Below, piece after piece: positions 18,010-27,889 of a stretch of 64,000 bases of DNA. The notes beneath the pieces were generated by a model. It had not been told where the DNA came from. It made no database searches and saw only the letters and a list, made by a program, of their open reading frames with translations. Within the stretch, counting starts at the first letter, position 1; each line of letters begins with the position of its first letter. The position numbers and the translations under genes were made by a program. The stretch is from an uncultured Sulfitobacter sp. (lineage in GTDB: Bacteria > Pseudomonadota > Alphaproteobacteria > Rhodobacterales > Rhodobacteraceae), in the NCBI GenBank assembly GCA_905182645.1, contig CAJJCJ010000006.1, positions 369,008 through 433,007 of the forward strand, read 5' to 3'.

Positions 18010-19920
18010 TTAGGCTCGCTTTTCAATCGAAGCAATACCTAGAACATCCAAAACCTTGGCCGCGATGTCTTCTGCATTTAGCCCTGCCGTCGCATACATG
18101 TCGCGCGGACTGGACTGGTCGATAAACGTATCCGGCAACACCATTGACCGATACTTAAGCCCGTGATCGAACACGCCCTCATCCGCTAACAACTGCGCAA
18201 CATGTGACCCAAAACCGCCGACAGCGCCCTCTTCCACAGTAATCAGCGCCTCGTGATCAGCAGCAAGCGCCAAGATCATGTCGCGGTCCAACGGCTTGGC
18301 AAAACGAGCATCCGCAATAGTTGGGGTAATGCCCTTGGCAGCAAGCGCCTCGCAAGCAGCCTCGACCTCTTGCAAGCGCGTGCCAAACGACAAAATCGCA
18401 ACGCGCGCGCCTTCGCGGATCATGCGGCCTTTGCCAATTTCCAAAACTTCGGGATCAGCAGGCATCTCAACACCCACGCCTTCACCACGCGGAAACCGAA
18501 ACGCAATTGGTCCATCATCATAGGCGGCAGCAGTCGCCACCATGCGCACCAACTCGGCCTCATCAGCAGCAGCCATCACAACAAACCCAGGCAGGTTCGC
18601 AAGAAAGGCCACGTCAAATGCGCCAGCATGCGTAGCACCGTCAGCCCCGACCAGCCCAGCGCGATCAATCGCGAACCGAACGGGCAGACGCTGAATGGCA
18701 ACATCATGCACAACCTGATCATAACCGCGCTGCAGGAACGTGGAATAAAGCGTACAAAACGGACGCATCCCGCCAGCGGCCAAACCGGCACTAAACGTCA
18801 CCGCATGTTGCTCGGCGATACCTACATCAAAGCAACGACTGGCATAGCGTTCCATGAACTTGTTCAGCCCCGTGCCATCTGGCATCGCAGCGGTCACAGC
18901 ACAGATTTTAGGGTCCAACGCTGCGATTTTCAGCAGGCTTTCGGCAAAAACGGAAGTATAGCTTGGGGCGTTCGACACCGCTTTGGCTTGCTCGCCCGTG
19001 ACCACGTTAAACTTACCCGTCGCATGACCCTTATCGCGGGCAGCCTCGGCAGGGCCAAATCCCTTACCTTTTTTCGTGATCGCGTGGATCATGATCGGGC
19101 CGGTCGCGCGGTCTTTGACAGTGCGCAGAACCTGCAACAACTGTTCCATATCGTGGCCGTCAATTGGACCAACATAAGAAAAACCAAGCTCTTCAAACAG
19201 CGTCCCACCAACGGTCATATGCTTGACCATTTCCTTGGCACGCTTCGCGCCCTCACGGAATGGTTCGGGCAACAGTGACACTGCACCCTTGGCCGCAGCC
19301 TTCAATTCTTGAAATGGCTCACCTGCATAGAGGCTGCTTAAATACGACGACATCGCGCCAACTGGCTGCGCAATCGACATTTCATTATCGTTCAAAATGA
19401 CGATCAGACGCTTGCCCAAATGACCCGCATTGTTCATCGCCTCGTAAGCCATACCAGCCGACATCGCACCGTCGCCAATCACAGCAATCGCATCGCCGCC
19501 ATCGCCACCCAAATCACGGGCCACAGCGAACCCAAGCGCCGCCGAAATCGACGTGCTGGAATGGGCGGCACCAAACGGGTCATACGGGCTCTCGGACCGC
19601 TTGGTAAAACCGGACAGTCCGTCTTTCATACGCAACGTGCGGATACGGTCACGACGACCGGTCAAAATTTTATGCGGATAACATTGGTGGGACACGTCCC
19701 AAATGATTTTATCCTTTGGGGCATCAAAAACCGCGTGCAAGGCAACAGTCAGCTCAACCACCCCAAGACCGGCACCCAAGTGACCACCCGTGACCGACAC
19801 TGCTGAAATCGTCTCAGCGCGGACCTCATCAGCCAATTTACGCAACTGAGCATCCGACAGCGTTTTCATATCCGCAGGGGATTGAATGGTGTCCAAGATC
19901 GGGGTGATTGGATCAGTCAT
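18010..19920 (-). CDS. dxs: 1-deoxy-D-xylulose-5-phosphate synthase
   Basis: It condenses pyruvate and glyceraldehyde 3-phosphate to DXP, the entry of the MEP isoprenoid pathway, using thiamine diphosphate. [20 protein letters not shown], the ThDP/Mg site [18 protein letters not shown] and the transketolase segments ([36 protein letters not shown]) are intact over 636 residues. The start [10 protein letters not shown] has aagg six bases upstream. It lies 10 bp after ispA, the usual alphaproteobacterial arrangement for supply of quinones, carotenoids and bactoprenol. Confidence 0.95.
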   Translation of the reverse strand: MTDPITPILDTIQSPADMKTLSDAQLRKLADEVRAETISAVSVTGGHLGAGLGVVELTVALHAVFDAPKDKIIWDVSHQCYPHKILTGRRDRIRTLRMKDGLSGFTKRSESPYDPFGAAHSSTSISAALGFAVARDLGGDGGDAIAVIGDGAMSAGMAYEAMNNAGHLGKRLIVILNDNEMSIAQPVGAMSSYLSSLYAGEPFQELKAAAKGAVSLLPEPFREGAKRAKEMVKHMTVGGTLFEELGFSYVGPIDGHDMEQLLQVLRTVKDRATGPIMIHAITKKGKGFGPAEAARDKGHATGKFNVVTGEQAKAVSNAPSYTSVFAESLLKIAALDPKICAVTAAMPDGTGLNKFMERYASRCFDVGIAEQHAVTFSAGLAAGGMRPFCTLYSTFLQRGYDQVVHDVAIQRLPVRFAIDRAGLVGADGATHAGAFDVAFLANLPGFVVMAAADEAELVRMVATAAAYDDGPIAFRFPRGEGVGVEMPADPEVLEIGKGRMIREGARVAILSFGTRLQEVEAACEALAAKGITPTIADARFAKPLDRDMILALAADHEALITVEEGAVGGFGSHVAQLLADEGVFDHGLKYRSMVLPDTFIDQSSPRDMYATAGLNAEDIAAKVLDVLGIASIEKRA

Positions 19921-19930
19921 GTCAGGCCTT

Positions 19931-20802
19931 CTATTTACGACGAGCGATAACAAAGCGCGCGGCGTCTTTCAACGTCTCGGCGTCACCACCATAGCCCGAT
20001 AATGCATCACATGCCTCTGCGACCAGTTCAGCTGCGCGGTTTTTTGCGCCCTGAAGACCCAAAAGCGAAACAAACGTGGCCTTACCGGCAGCAGCATCCT
20101 TGCCCACAGCCTTACCAACCTCTGCAGCGTCACCCTCAATATCCAGCACATCATCCAGCAATCTGAAACGCGAGGCCTAGTGCGCGACCATAGGCGTCGC
20201 ATCGCGTTTTTCATCCGCCTCGGCCAAAATCGAGGCCCCGCAGCAACAGCCCATTCAATCAATGCGCCTGTTTTCTTGGACTGCAGCACCTCGATTTTAG
20301 CCAAATCCAACGGAACATCTGCACGCTCGGCAGCCATATCCATCGCCTGTCCGCCAACCATACCGTCCGCACCAGCGCGCAACGCCAACGTATGTGCCAG
20401 CAAAACTTTCGTACGATCAGAAACTTCAGCCAACATAATCAGCTCAAACGCCAGCGACTGCAAAGCATCGCCAGCCAGAACCGCCGTCGCCTCGTTCCAC
20501 TTTTTATGCACTGTCGGCTGACCACGGCGCAGATCATCGTCGTCCATGCAGGGTAAATCATCATGAACCAGCGAATAGCCGTGGATTGCCTCAATCGCAC
20601 CCGCAATCGGGGCCGCGGTTTTAGGGTCTATGCCGTGCAGTCTGGCACCTTCCAGCACAAGGAAACCCCGTAACGATTTACCGCCTTGCACCGCATGCAT
20701 CATCGCAAGCGGTATTTCACCGCCGTCAAACTTAACTGCGCCACGAATGGCACCTTCAACAGTCACCGCCGCGGCGGCCAATGTATGCGTCAGATCAGTC
20801 AT
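19931..20802 (-). pseudogene. ispA: Farnesyl/geranylgeranyl diphosphate synthase, three apparent frameshifts
   Basis: Prenyltransferase motifs are clear: first Asp-rich HDDLPCMDDDDLRRGQPTVH, then GGQAMDMAAE, and the second Asp-rich region AFQI-DDVLDIEGDAAE. Single-base indels appear near 20230 (frame lost at AAGP), 20193 (RDATP to YGRALGLAFQI) and 20158 (an extra G giving GCTGGATGAT). Repaired length is about 290 residues, as expected. The start MTDLTHTL overlaps the xseB stop by 8 bases. Because this enzyme is normally essential and its operon partners are intact, read errors are a strong alternative to true inactivation. Confidence 0.85.
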
Positions 20803-21031
20803 CCAGCGGCGCAGTCCCAACAGCATTGCCATCAGCATCAATCGTCAGCTTTGCGACCTTTTCTTCGGCACGCTTCAGCTCGTCCTGACAGCGCTTGCGC
20901 AATGCAGCTCCGCGTTCATACAGCGCAATGCTTTCGTCCAGCGCGACATCGCCACGCTCCAATTGACCAACAACCAGCTCTAACGCGGCAATCGCCTGCT
21001 CAAAGCTCATTTCGTCTACGGCATCTGTCAT
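20795..21031 (-). CDS. xseB: Exodeoxyribonuclease VII small subunit
   Basis: A 78-residue helical protein with the family core FEQAIAALELVVGQLERGDVALDESIALYERG. It binds the XseA large subunit to form a nuclease for single-stranded DNA. It is coupled to the HDAC-like gene upstream (ATGA overlap) and to ispA downstream, the common alphaproteobacterial xseB-ispA-dxs order. Confidence 0.93.
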   Translation of the reverse strand: MTDAVDEMSFEQAIAALELVVGQLERGDVALDESIALYERGAALRKRCQDELKRAEEKVAKLTIDADGNAVGTAPLDD

Positions 21032-21951
21032 CGCGCTCTATCCTTCAACACATTCACATGGGCGGCGGCACTGGCCCCCAAAGCTGGCAAATCATACCCG
21101 CCCTCAAGGCTGGATACCACCCGCCCTTCGCAATGACGATCCGCCAGATCACACAGTTTTTCTGTGACCCAAGTAAAGTCAGCCTCCACCAAATTCATCC
21201 CCGCCAATGGATCATCTGAATGTGCATCAAATCCGGCCGATATGATGATAAGTTGCGGGGCAAATGCATCAACGCGTGGCAGCACGACCTGCTCCATCAC
21301 ATCACGAAACGCTTTTGATCCGGCACCATCAGGCAGCGGGCAGTTCAACACATTGCCAACACCAGTCTCGTGCGCAGCACCAGTTCCCGGATACAGCGGC
21401 ATCTGGTGGGTCGAACAAAACAGAATACGCGGGTCGTCTTCGACCAAATCTTGGGTGCCATTGCCGTGGTGGACATCAAAATCCACGATAGCAACGCAGT
21501 CCAAGCCATGATGCTCTAGCGCATGTTTGGCGGCAATCGCGACATTGCCAAAGAAACAGAACCCCATCGGCGTCTCACGCTCGGCATGATGACCCGGCGG
21601 GCGCATGGCAACAAACGCATTTGGTGCGTCGCCACCCAACACCATATCAACCGCACGGACCACGCCACCAACACAGCGGAACGCGGCCTCCAATGTGCCA
21701 ACAGACATATGCGTATCAGCATCCAACGACCGCCAACCCTCATCAGGGGCAGCATCGCGCAGCGCGGCAATATGTGCGGCAGGATGGGCGCGTAGAATAT
21801 CGTCCTCGGCGCCCAGCGGCGCGGTCACACGGTGCAAATCCATCGCCTTAAGCGCGCCCAAAACTGCATCCAATCGGGCCACCTGCTCAGGATGACCTGG
21901 CAGGGTTACATGATCAAAACACGCATCATGTGTCACAAGTGCTGTGCGCAT
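21028..21951 (-). CDS. Histone deacetylase family protein (class II-like deacetylase)
   Basis: A zinc deacetylase of the HDAC/acetylpolyamine amidohydrolase group. MRPPGHHAE, then IVDFDVHHGNGT (metal ligands Asp and His) and ISAGFDAHSDDPL (second metal Asp) are all present over 307 residues. Bacterial members remove acetyl groups from polyamines or other small amides, or from proteins; the substrate here is unknown. It precedes xseB with a 4-bp overlap, so its expression is tied to isoprenoid supply genes. Confidence 0.88.
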   Translation of the reverse strand: MRTALVTHDACFDHVTLPGHPEQVARLDAVLGALKAMDLHRVTAPLGAEDDILRAHPAAHIAALRDAAPDEGWRSLDADTHMSVGTLEAAFRCVGGVVRAVDMVLGGDAPNAFVAMRPPGHHAERETPMGFCFFGNVAIAAKHALEHHGLDCVAIVDFDVHHGNGTQDLVEDDPRILFCSTHQMPLYPGTGAAHETGVGNVLNCPLPDGAGSKAFRDVMEQVVLPRVDAFAPQLIIISAGFDAHSDDPLAGMNLVEADFTWVTEKLCDLADRHCEGRVVSSLEGGYDLPALGASAAAHVNVLKDRAR

Positions 21952-21975
21952 ATTTCACCTCGTTAGTATGAATTT

Positions 21976-22686
21976 CTAGGCAGCGCCGGTATCAGGCGCA
22001 AGCATATACCCCTCACCACGGACAGTCTGCAAATAGCGCGGCTGCTTTGGGTCAACCTCGATCTTGCGACGCAAACGGGTGATCTGAACATCAACAGCAC
22101 GTTCCTGGGTCTGGCTTCCCGACCGAGACAGTTCCTCGACCAATTTTGCACGACTAACAGGGACAGCAGGCTGGCTGGAAAAGATGCGCATCAACTGACC
22201 CTCAGTGGCAGTCAGGCGAACTTGGGTATCATCACGCCACATCTCACCGCGCTCAATATCATAGCGCACAGGACCAAGGTTAAGAACCCGAGGCGCAACA
22301 ATCGTAGGTTCCGCCGCTGGGACACGGCGCAAAATCGCGTTGATACGTAACAACAATTCCTTTGGCTCAAACGGCTTGGCCAGATAATCATCAGCGCCCG
22401 CCTCAAGGCCAGAAATCCGGTCGCCGGTCTCGCCCTTAGCAGTCAGCAACATAATCGGCGTTGTGATCGTTTTGCGCAGATCACGGCACAACGTCATGCC
22501 ATCCTCACCGGGCATCATCACATCAAGGACGATCAGATCAAACTCCAGCCCCGCCAAAATACGGCGGGCATGGGCGGCGTCACGGGCGGTGGATACCAAA
22601 AATCCGGACCGCATCAAAAACTTTTGCAACAGACCGCGAATGCGCTCGTCATCGTCAACAATCAACAGGTGCGCGTCATCTGCCAT
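21976..22686 (-). CDS. petR: OmpR-family response regulator, PetR-like
   Basis: The receiver domain has the acidic pair DDD near residue 11 and phospho-acceptor Asp 55 in LIVLDVMMPGEDG, with Lys in LAKPFEPKEL. A C-terminal winged helix (LTATEGQLMRIF, RAVDVQITRLRRKIEVDP, TVRGEGYML) binds DNA. Its overlap with the upstream MarR gene is the petP-petR arrangement described in Rhodobacter capsulatus, where PetR is needed for cytochrome bc1 expression. No histidine kinase gene is adjacent. Confidence 0.85.
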   Translation of the reverse strand: MADDAHLLIVDDDERIRGLLQKFLMRSGFLVSTARDAAHARRILAGLEFDLIVLDVMMPGEDGMTLCRDLRKTITTPIMLLTAKGETGDRISGLEAGADDYLAKPFEPKELLLRINAILRRVPAAEPTIVAPRVLNLGPVRYDIERGEMWRDDTQVRLTATEGQLMRIFSSQPAVPVSRAKLVEELSRSGSQTQERAVDVQITRLRRKIEVDPKQPRYLQTVRGEGYMLAPDTGAA

Positions 22687-23192
22687 CAGTCTGTCCTATC
22701 CTTTATGGCCACGTAATGGTGGCGCATATCCTCATCCATCATGGCCTCTAGGACCTCGCGAAACCCTGCTACCGCCTCAGGTCCTGCACGGCGGTACGCA
22801 CTGCGCATCCGGTCCCGTTGGGCATTCGACAATTCACGCTCCAGCGCGGCACCCACATCGGTTAAATGCAAATGACGCTCACGCTTGTCCGCACGGCCCA
22901 CTGTAGACGATACCAAACCGTCTGCAATCAACGTGCGCAAGACACGATTAAGCGATTGTTTTGTAACGCCCAGAATGTTCAGCAGGTTATTGACCGTCGT
23001 GCCAGGGCTGCGATGAATGAAATGCACAGCGCGGTGATGGGCGCGCCCGTACGCTTTGGTCTGCAAAATGCGATCAGGATCAGCCGTAAACCCGCGATAT
23101 GCAAAGAACATCGCCTCAATGCCTTTGCGGACTTGTTCGTCGGTCAGAAACAACAGACTCTGGCCGCTTTGTGATTGTCCGCCCTGCGACAT
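22686..23192 (-). CDS. petP: MarR-family regulator, PetP-like
   Basis: A winged helix-turn-helix lies around residues 60-125 (TTVNNLLNILGVTKQSLNRV, LIADGLVSSTVGRADKRERH). I start at MSQGGQSQSGQ, which follows gagggg; the ten extra ORF residues overlap this ribosome site. 168 residues agrees with PetP. The stop and the petR start share TGATG, so both are made together. In R. capsulatus petPR sits next to petABC; those genes are not in this window. Confidence 0.82.
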   Translation of the reverse strand: MSQGGQSQSGQSLLFLTDEQVRKGIEAMFFAYRGFTADPDRILQTKAYGRAHHRAVHFIHRSPGTTVNNLLNILGVTKQSLNRVLRTLIADGLVSSTVGRADKRERHLHLTDVGAALERELSNAQRDRMRSAYRRAGPEAVAGFREVLEAMMDEDMRHHYVAIKDRTD

Positions 23193-23346
23193 CGCATGCG
23201 TCCCCTCTTTAAATGCTGACACAACAATACGTCAGCTTTGTTGACATTCCAAGCCGTACTCGGTATCGATTCTCACAAATAGCGTAACTTTATGTCCGAA
23301 ACGGACCTTACTACGTAACAAATGCAAATTCAAATAGGAGGCTGCA

Positions 23347-24216
23347 ATGACTGCTGCATATGATGACCGCGATGGAAAAATATGGATGGACGGCAAACTT
23401 GTCGACTGGCGCGACGCCAATGTGCACATCCTGACGCATGCAATGCACTACGCCTCCTCGGTATTCGAGGGCGAGCGGTGCTACGACAGCAAGATTTTCC
23501 TTAGTGAAAAGCACTCTGAACGGCTGCACGCCTCCGCGAAACACCTCGACTTTGAAATCCCGTATTCCGTTGCGCAAATCGAGGCCGCCAAACGCGCAGC
23601 CCTCGATGCAAACGGCCTGAAAGACGCCTATGTGCGCCCCGTTGCATGGCGCGGATCTGGAACAGACATGGGCGTCGCCGCCACTGCAAACCCTGTGCAT
23701 CTGGCCATCGCCGTTTGGGAATGGGGTGCCTATTACGGCGACGCAAAAACCAAAGGCGCGAAACTTGACATCGCCAAATGGAAACGCCCGTCACCAGAAT
23801 GCGCACCATCCCAAGCCAAGGCCGCCGGTCTGTACATGATCGCAACCCTATCCAAGCACGCAGCAGAAGCCAAAGGCTGCTCTGACGCGCTGATGTTCGA
23901 CTATCGCGGCTACGTGGCCGAAGCGACAGGGGCAAACATGTTCTTCGTCAAAGACGGCGAAGTGCACACACCAACGCCCGACGCTTTCCTCAACGGCCTG
24001 ACCCGTCAAACGGTCATCGGCATGTTGGAAAAGAAAGGCATCAACGTGATTGAGCGGCACATCATGCCCGAAGAACTGGAAACCTTCGAGCAATGCTGGC
24101 TCACAGGCTCCGCCGCCGAAGTCACCCCCGTAGGCCAAATCGGCGACTACAATTTTGAAGTAGGAGCACTCGCCATCGAGATGGCCGCCGACTACGAAAA
24201 GCTTGTTCGTGCATAA
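23347..24216 (+). CDS. ilvE: Branched-chain amino acid aminotransferase
   Basis: A PLP class IV aminotransferase that transfers the amino group between glutamate and Leu, Ile or Val keto acids. HAMHYASSVFEGERCY opens the fold, the PLP lysine is in PSQAKAAGLYM, and VAEATGANMFFVKDG and LTGSAAEVTPV are the phosphate-site motifs. 289 residues is normal. A strong ataggagg ribosome site lies 6 bases before the ATG, and a hairpin terminator follows, so it is probably monocistronic. Confidence 0.92.
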   Translation: MTAAYDDRDGKIWMDGKLVDWRDANVHILTHAMHYASSVFEGERCYDSKIFLSEKHSERLHASAKHLDFEIPYSVAQIEAAKRAALDANGLKDAYVRPVAWRGSGTDMGVAATANPVHLAIAVWEWGAYYGDAKTKGAKLDIAKWKRPSPECAPSQAKAAGLYMIATLSKHAAEAKGCSDALMFDYRGYVAEATGANMFFVKDGEVHTPTPDAFLNGLTRQTVIGMLEKKGINVIERHIMPEELETFEQCWLTGSAAEVTPVGQIGDYNFEVGALAIEMAADYEKLVRA

Positions 24217-24222
24217 AAAACT

Positions 24223-24244
24223 GGGGCGCTGCAGCGCCCCTTTT
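24223..24244 (+). terminator. Rho-independent terminator of ilvE
   Basis: ggggcgctgcagcgcccc is a perfect GC-rich palindrome directly followed by tttt, starting 7 bases after the ilvE stop. Confidence 0.85.
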
Positions 24245-24400
24245 AATCTCAGACGTCATTAAATGCATCATGAGACAACTGAAATTCAGCATCGAACTTC
24301 TGCGCGAAATTGGCTTTAGTCGCCATTACGAAAAGAAAAGAAGTATTTCCAACGCTGCATTGAGTCCAAATCGCCTCGCTTTTTTCCAAATACTCAAATC

Positions 24401-25324
24401 TTACTTCCCCCCAACATGCCCCATCGCCTTACGCTGCTGCGCGCGCTGCAACCCAAGCACCCGCTCGCGCCAAATAATCAGCACACCAGCCAGAATAACA
24501 ATCCCAGCACCCAGCAACATCGTCCCCGTCGGCACTTCGTCAAACACGAAATACCCGATGATCAGCGCCAAAATCATCGACGCATAATCAAACGGCGCGA
24601 CCAATGATGCGTCGGCATAGCGGTAACTCGACGTCAGGAATATCTGCCCCAAGCCGCCCAGCAATCCCGCCATGATCAGCATCGCAGCGACGCCCACCGA
24701 TGGCATCGCCCAGCCCCAAGGCAAGGTGCACAGCGCCAGCACCGCGGACGTGATCGAAAACCAAAATACGATCGCCGCCGTGCCCTCAGTCTGGACCAAT
24801 TTACGTACAAACACTTGGGCCAAGGCCGCAAACACAGCGCCCATCAGCACAACAACCGCGCCCAATGTCTCGCCGGTCGACAAGCCCGCACCAATTGACA
24901 GTCGCGGCGACAAAACGATCAATACCCCGATCATGCCAAGCAACACAGCCGACAGGCGGTAAACTCCAACCTTTTCATTCAAAAACATCGACGCAAACAC
25001 AACCACCAACAACGGCGCGGCATAACCAATCGCGGTCACCTCCGGCAGCGGCAACAAACCCAATCCGGTGAACCCAAGACCCATCGCAGACGTCCCTAGC
25101 AACCCACGCCAGAAATGGCCCACAGGGTTCGGCGTCTTCCATCCACTGCGCAATTCGCCGCGCATTGCCAACCATCCCAAGATGACAGGAAGCGCGAAAA
25201 ACGATCTGAAAAATACCGCCTGCCCCGGTGGTACTTCCACGGATGCAGCCTTGATGAAACTGGCCATGAACATGAACAAACAGACGGCCATAACTTTGAA
25301 CATAATACCACGAAGCGGCTGCAT
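24401..25324 (-). CDS. DMT-superfamily transporter (EamA domains)
   Basis: Ten hydrophobic helices in two repeated halves, as in EamA/RhaT drug/metabolite transporters: PGQAVFFRSFFALPVIL in the first half and YADASLVAPFDYASMILALI in the second. 307 residues. The transported compound cannot be read from the sequence. It starts 3 bp after queG ends on the same strand, so they are likely co-transcribed. Confidence 0.82.
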   Translation of the reverse strand: MQPLRGIMFKVMAVCLFMFMASFIKAASVEVPPGQAVFFRSFFALPVILGWLAMRGELRSGWKTPNPVGHFWRGLLGTSAMGLGFTGLGLLPLPEVTAIGYAAPLLVVVFASMFLNEKVGVYRLSAVLLGMIGVLIVLSPRLSIGAGLSTGETLGAVVVLMGAVFAALAQVFVRKLVQTEGTAAIVFWFSITSAVLALCTLPWGWAMPSVGVAAMLIMAGLLGGLGQIFLTSSYRYADASLVAPFDYASMILALIIGYFVFDEVPTGTMLLGAGIVILAGVLIIWRERVLGLQRAQQRKAMGHVGGK

Positions 25325-25326
25325 GA

Positions 25327-26382
25327 TTAATCTTCCTTCAATTGAGAAACAGCCCAGCGCGCAGCATCACAAACAGCCTCATCAGGATCATACAACAGCG
25401 GTAAAACCGACTCTAACAATGCCTTTTCGCCAGAATTCCCAATCGCATACAGCACATTGCGCACAAACCGATCACGGCCAATCCGCTTTATCGGCGATCC
25501 CGAATACCGCAACCGAAACGCGGCATCATCCAACGCCGCCAATTCAGCCAACGGCGGGGCCAACACATCATCGCGTGCATCATATTTGGCATCACGGGCA
25601 GCAACCGCAAATTTGTTCCACGGACACACCGCCAAACAATCATCGCAGCCGTAAATCCGGTTGCCCATCTTGGTCCGCAACTCCAGATCAACGGGACCCT
25701 TATGCTCAATCGTCAAATACGAGATACAGCGACGCGCATCCAAACGGTAAGGTTCCGGAAACGCATCCGTCGGGCATACATCCAAACAAGCCGTACAAGA
25801 CCCACAATGGCTGACTTCGCTCTTATTAGTGTCGAATTCCAGCGTCGTGAAAATCGCACCAAGGAAAAACCAAGACCCCAAATCGCGACCCAGCAGGTTG
25901 GTATGCTTGCCCTGCCAACCCAGCCCAGCCGCCTGCGCCAGCGGCTTTTCCATCACCGGAGCCGTATCTACAAACACCTTAATTTGGGCATCCGGTTCCT
26001 GCTCGATCAGCCAACGACCAACACGCTTTAGGCGCTTTTTAAGGACATCATGATAATCACAGCCATGGGCATAAACCGATATGGCAGCACGGTCACGCCG
26101 CTCCAAAACTGCCAGCGGATCATGATCAGGGGTATATGGTTCGGCCAGCATAATGACGGTACGGGCCTCTGGCCATAACGCGGACGGATCACCGCGCCAC
26201 GCCATGCGGTCCGCCATCCACGCCATCTGACCGTGCATGCCAGCAGCCACAAACGCAGCCAACCGATCTGGCAATTCGGGCAGGCCATCAGGGCGGCAAA
26301 AACCAACTTTGGCAAAGCCCGCGTCAGTGGCAAAACTGACCAGCCGGTGCTTCAGGTCCACCGTTTGATCAGACCCCGGCAT
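25327..26382 (-). CDS. queG: tRNA epoxyqueuosine(34) reductase
   Basis: It carries out the last step of queuosine formation in tRNA, reducing epoxyqueuosine with cobalamin and two [4Fe-4S] clusters. The ferredoxin motifs [20 protein letters not shown] and [14 protein letters not shown] are complete, and the DUF1730 segment [20 protein letters not shown] with the active-site Asp is present. 351 residues is full length with a C-terminal HEAT-like tail. Confidence 0.93.
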   Translation of the reverse strand: MPGSDQTVDLKHRLVSFATDAGFAKVGFCRPDGLPELPDRLAAFVAAGMHGQMAWMADRMAWRGDPSALWPEARTVIMLAEPYTPDHDPLAVLERRDRAAISVYAHGCDYHDVLKKRLKRVGRWLIEQEPDAQIKVFVDTAPVMEKPLAQAAGLGWQGKHTNLLGRDLGSWFFLGAIFTTLEFDTNKSEVSHCGSCTACLDVCPTDAFPEPYRLDARRCISYLTIEHKGPVDLELRTKMGNRIYGCDDCLAVCPWNKFAVAARDAKYDARDDVLAPPLAELAALDDAAFRLRYSGSPIKRIGRDRFVRNVLYAIGNSGEKALLESVLPLLYDPDEAVCDAARWAVSQLKED

Positions 26383-26388
26383 CTGCGC

Positions 26389-27054
26389 TTAAAAATCAAG
26401 ATCAGCATAATGGCGCGCTGGTAAAAAGCCCGACACCTGATCCGCCAACAACGACCGAAATGCAGGGCGAGATTTAATCTTGGCATACCAATCTTTGACA
26501 ACCTCGGAACGGTTCCAATCAACGTCCGACGTATAATCCAAACACGACAACTGGGCGGCTGCTGCGAAATCAGCAAGCGACATATCATTGCCCGCCAACC
26601 AACGGCGCTGATCCAGCAACATGGCCATATAATCGAGGTGATATTTGATCGCCTTGGACCCAGCTTTGACATTCGCACTATCAGGATATCCGGTGCCCAT
26701 AATTTTGCGGAACACACGTTCACCCAGCAACTTTGACGTCACTTCAGCGTGGAACTTATCATCAAACCAAGCAACCAAACGGCGAACTTCATACCGGTCC
26801 TCAGCAGATTTTGGCAGCAACGACGGAGTCGGAAACGCCTCTTCCAGATACTCACAAATCGCAGTGCTATCAGCAAACGTACTGTTGCCCATTTTCAAGA
26901 TCGGGACTTTGCCAGCCGGATTGCGGCGCAGGAAATCAGCATCCTGTTCCCAATACCGTTCTTCGACCAATTCAACCTCGATCTTCTTTTCGGCCAACGA
27001 CAACCGAACTTTGCGCGAAAACGGGGAAAGCGGGAAATGATATAAACGGTTCAT
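26389..27054 (-). CDS. Glutathione S-transferase family protein
   Basis: An N-terminal thioredoxin-like domain (MNRLYHFPLSPFSRKVRLSL; PLSPFSRKVR includes the likely active-site Ser) is followed by the cis-Pro segment VPIL and FADSTAICEYLEE (glutathione gamma-Glu site). A helical C-terminal domain includes WLAGNDMSLADFAAAAQLSC. 221 residues. The substrate is unknown. It lies 6 bp before queG. Confidence 0.85.
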   Translation of the reverse strand: MNRLYHFPLSPFSRKVRLSLAEKKIEVELVEERYWEQDADFLRRNPAGKVPILKMGNSTFADSTAICEYLEEAFPTPSLLPKSAEDRYEVRRLVAWFDDKFHAEVTSKLLGERVFRKIMGTGYPDSANVKAGSKAIKYHLDYMAMLLDQRRWLAGNDMSLADFAAAAQLSCLDYTSDVDWNRSEVVKDWYAKIKSRPAFRSLLADQVSGFLPARHYADLDF

Positions 27055-27123
27055 ATGCAGTGCACTTTGTTGAAAACGGGTCCCTCTTCAATGCCGCAAG
27101 AGGGGACGCGTTTCAATGGGCGA

Positions 27124-27858
27124 TCAGTCAGTAAAGCAATCCGCGCGGCCATCCACCGCAATTGTCGCAGCGCCATCCATGATGCTTGAACTGCGTTTAC
27201 GCAGATATCTGATGGGATTGGCCGCGTCACGTCCCTTGGGGTTCGGCAATACAGACGCCAGCCTTGCGGCTTGCACAGGCGAAAGATCAGCAGCATCAAC
27301 GTTGAAATAATGCTGGGCCGCAGCCTGCACGCCAAACACGCCTTCGTCGAACTCGGCAACATTCAGATACAGCTCGAGAATACGACGTTTGGTCCAAATG
27401 ATCTCAGAAATCGGTGTCCACAATGCCTCGACAGATTTGCGGACCCAACTGCGCCCCTGCCAAAGGAAGACGTTTTTCACAACTTGCTGACTAATAGTTG
27501 ACGCACCGCGATTTGCGCCGGCTTCCAACGCGGCCTCGATCGCTTTGACATCCAAACCCCAATGCAGACAGAAATTCGCATCCTCTGCGGCAACAACCGA
27601 CCGCGCCATCACAGGGGCGATTTGTTCCATCGGGACCCAATCACGATCCAACGGCCCAAGACGGATACGCTCAGACATCAAATAGATCGACGTCGGCGGA
27701 TTGATCACGCCAAACAACAACGTCAAGGCCACGACAACAGCGGCACCCACCAAAAGCGCACGCAATATCCATTTCACCAAAAACCGAATGGGCCTTGGGC
27801 GCTGAAACCTTACCTTCTTTGGCGTGGTTTTACCTTTTGATCGCTGATTCTTGGCCAT
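27124..27858 (-). CDS. mtgA: Monofunctional peptidoglycan glycosyltransferase
   Basis: It polymerises lipid II into glycan strands at the inner membrane. A hydrophobic anchor (WILRALLVGAAVVVALTLLF) is followed by the GT51 motifs AAEDANFCLHWGLD (catalytic Glu), GASTISQQVVKNVFLW and KRRILELYLNVAEF. No transpeptidase domain follows, so it is MtgA rather than a class A PBP. 244 residues. Confidence 0.92.
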   Translation of the reverse strand: MAKNQRSKGKTTPKKVRFQRPRPIRFLVKWILRALLVGAAVVVALTLLFGVINPPTSIYLMSERIRLGPLDRDWVPMEQIAPVMARSVVAAEDANFCLHWGLDVKAIEAALEAGANRGASTISQQVVKNVFLWQGRSWVRKSVEALWTPISEIIWTKRRILELYLNVAEFDEGVFGVQAAAQHYFNVDAADLSPVQAARLASVLPNPKGRDAANPIRYLRKRSSSIMDGAATIAVDGRADCFTD

Positions 27859-27889
27859 TGTTGTTATAAGTCACGCCATACAGATCACG

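Noticed and set aside
18253-19278. 341-residue plus-strand ORF opposite dxs
   Set aside because: Antisense to an intact dxs and lacking domains or a ribosome site.
24270-24587. 105-residue plus-strand ORF after ilvE
   Set aside because: It starts beyond the terminator, overlaps the transporter gene on the other strand for most of its length and has no ribosome site or recognisable sequence.
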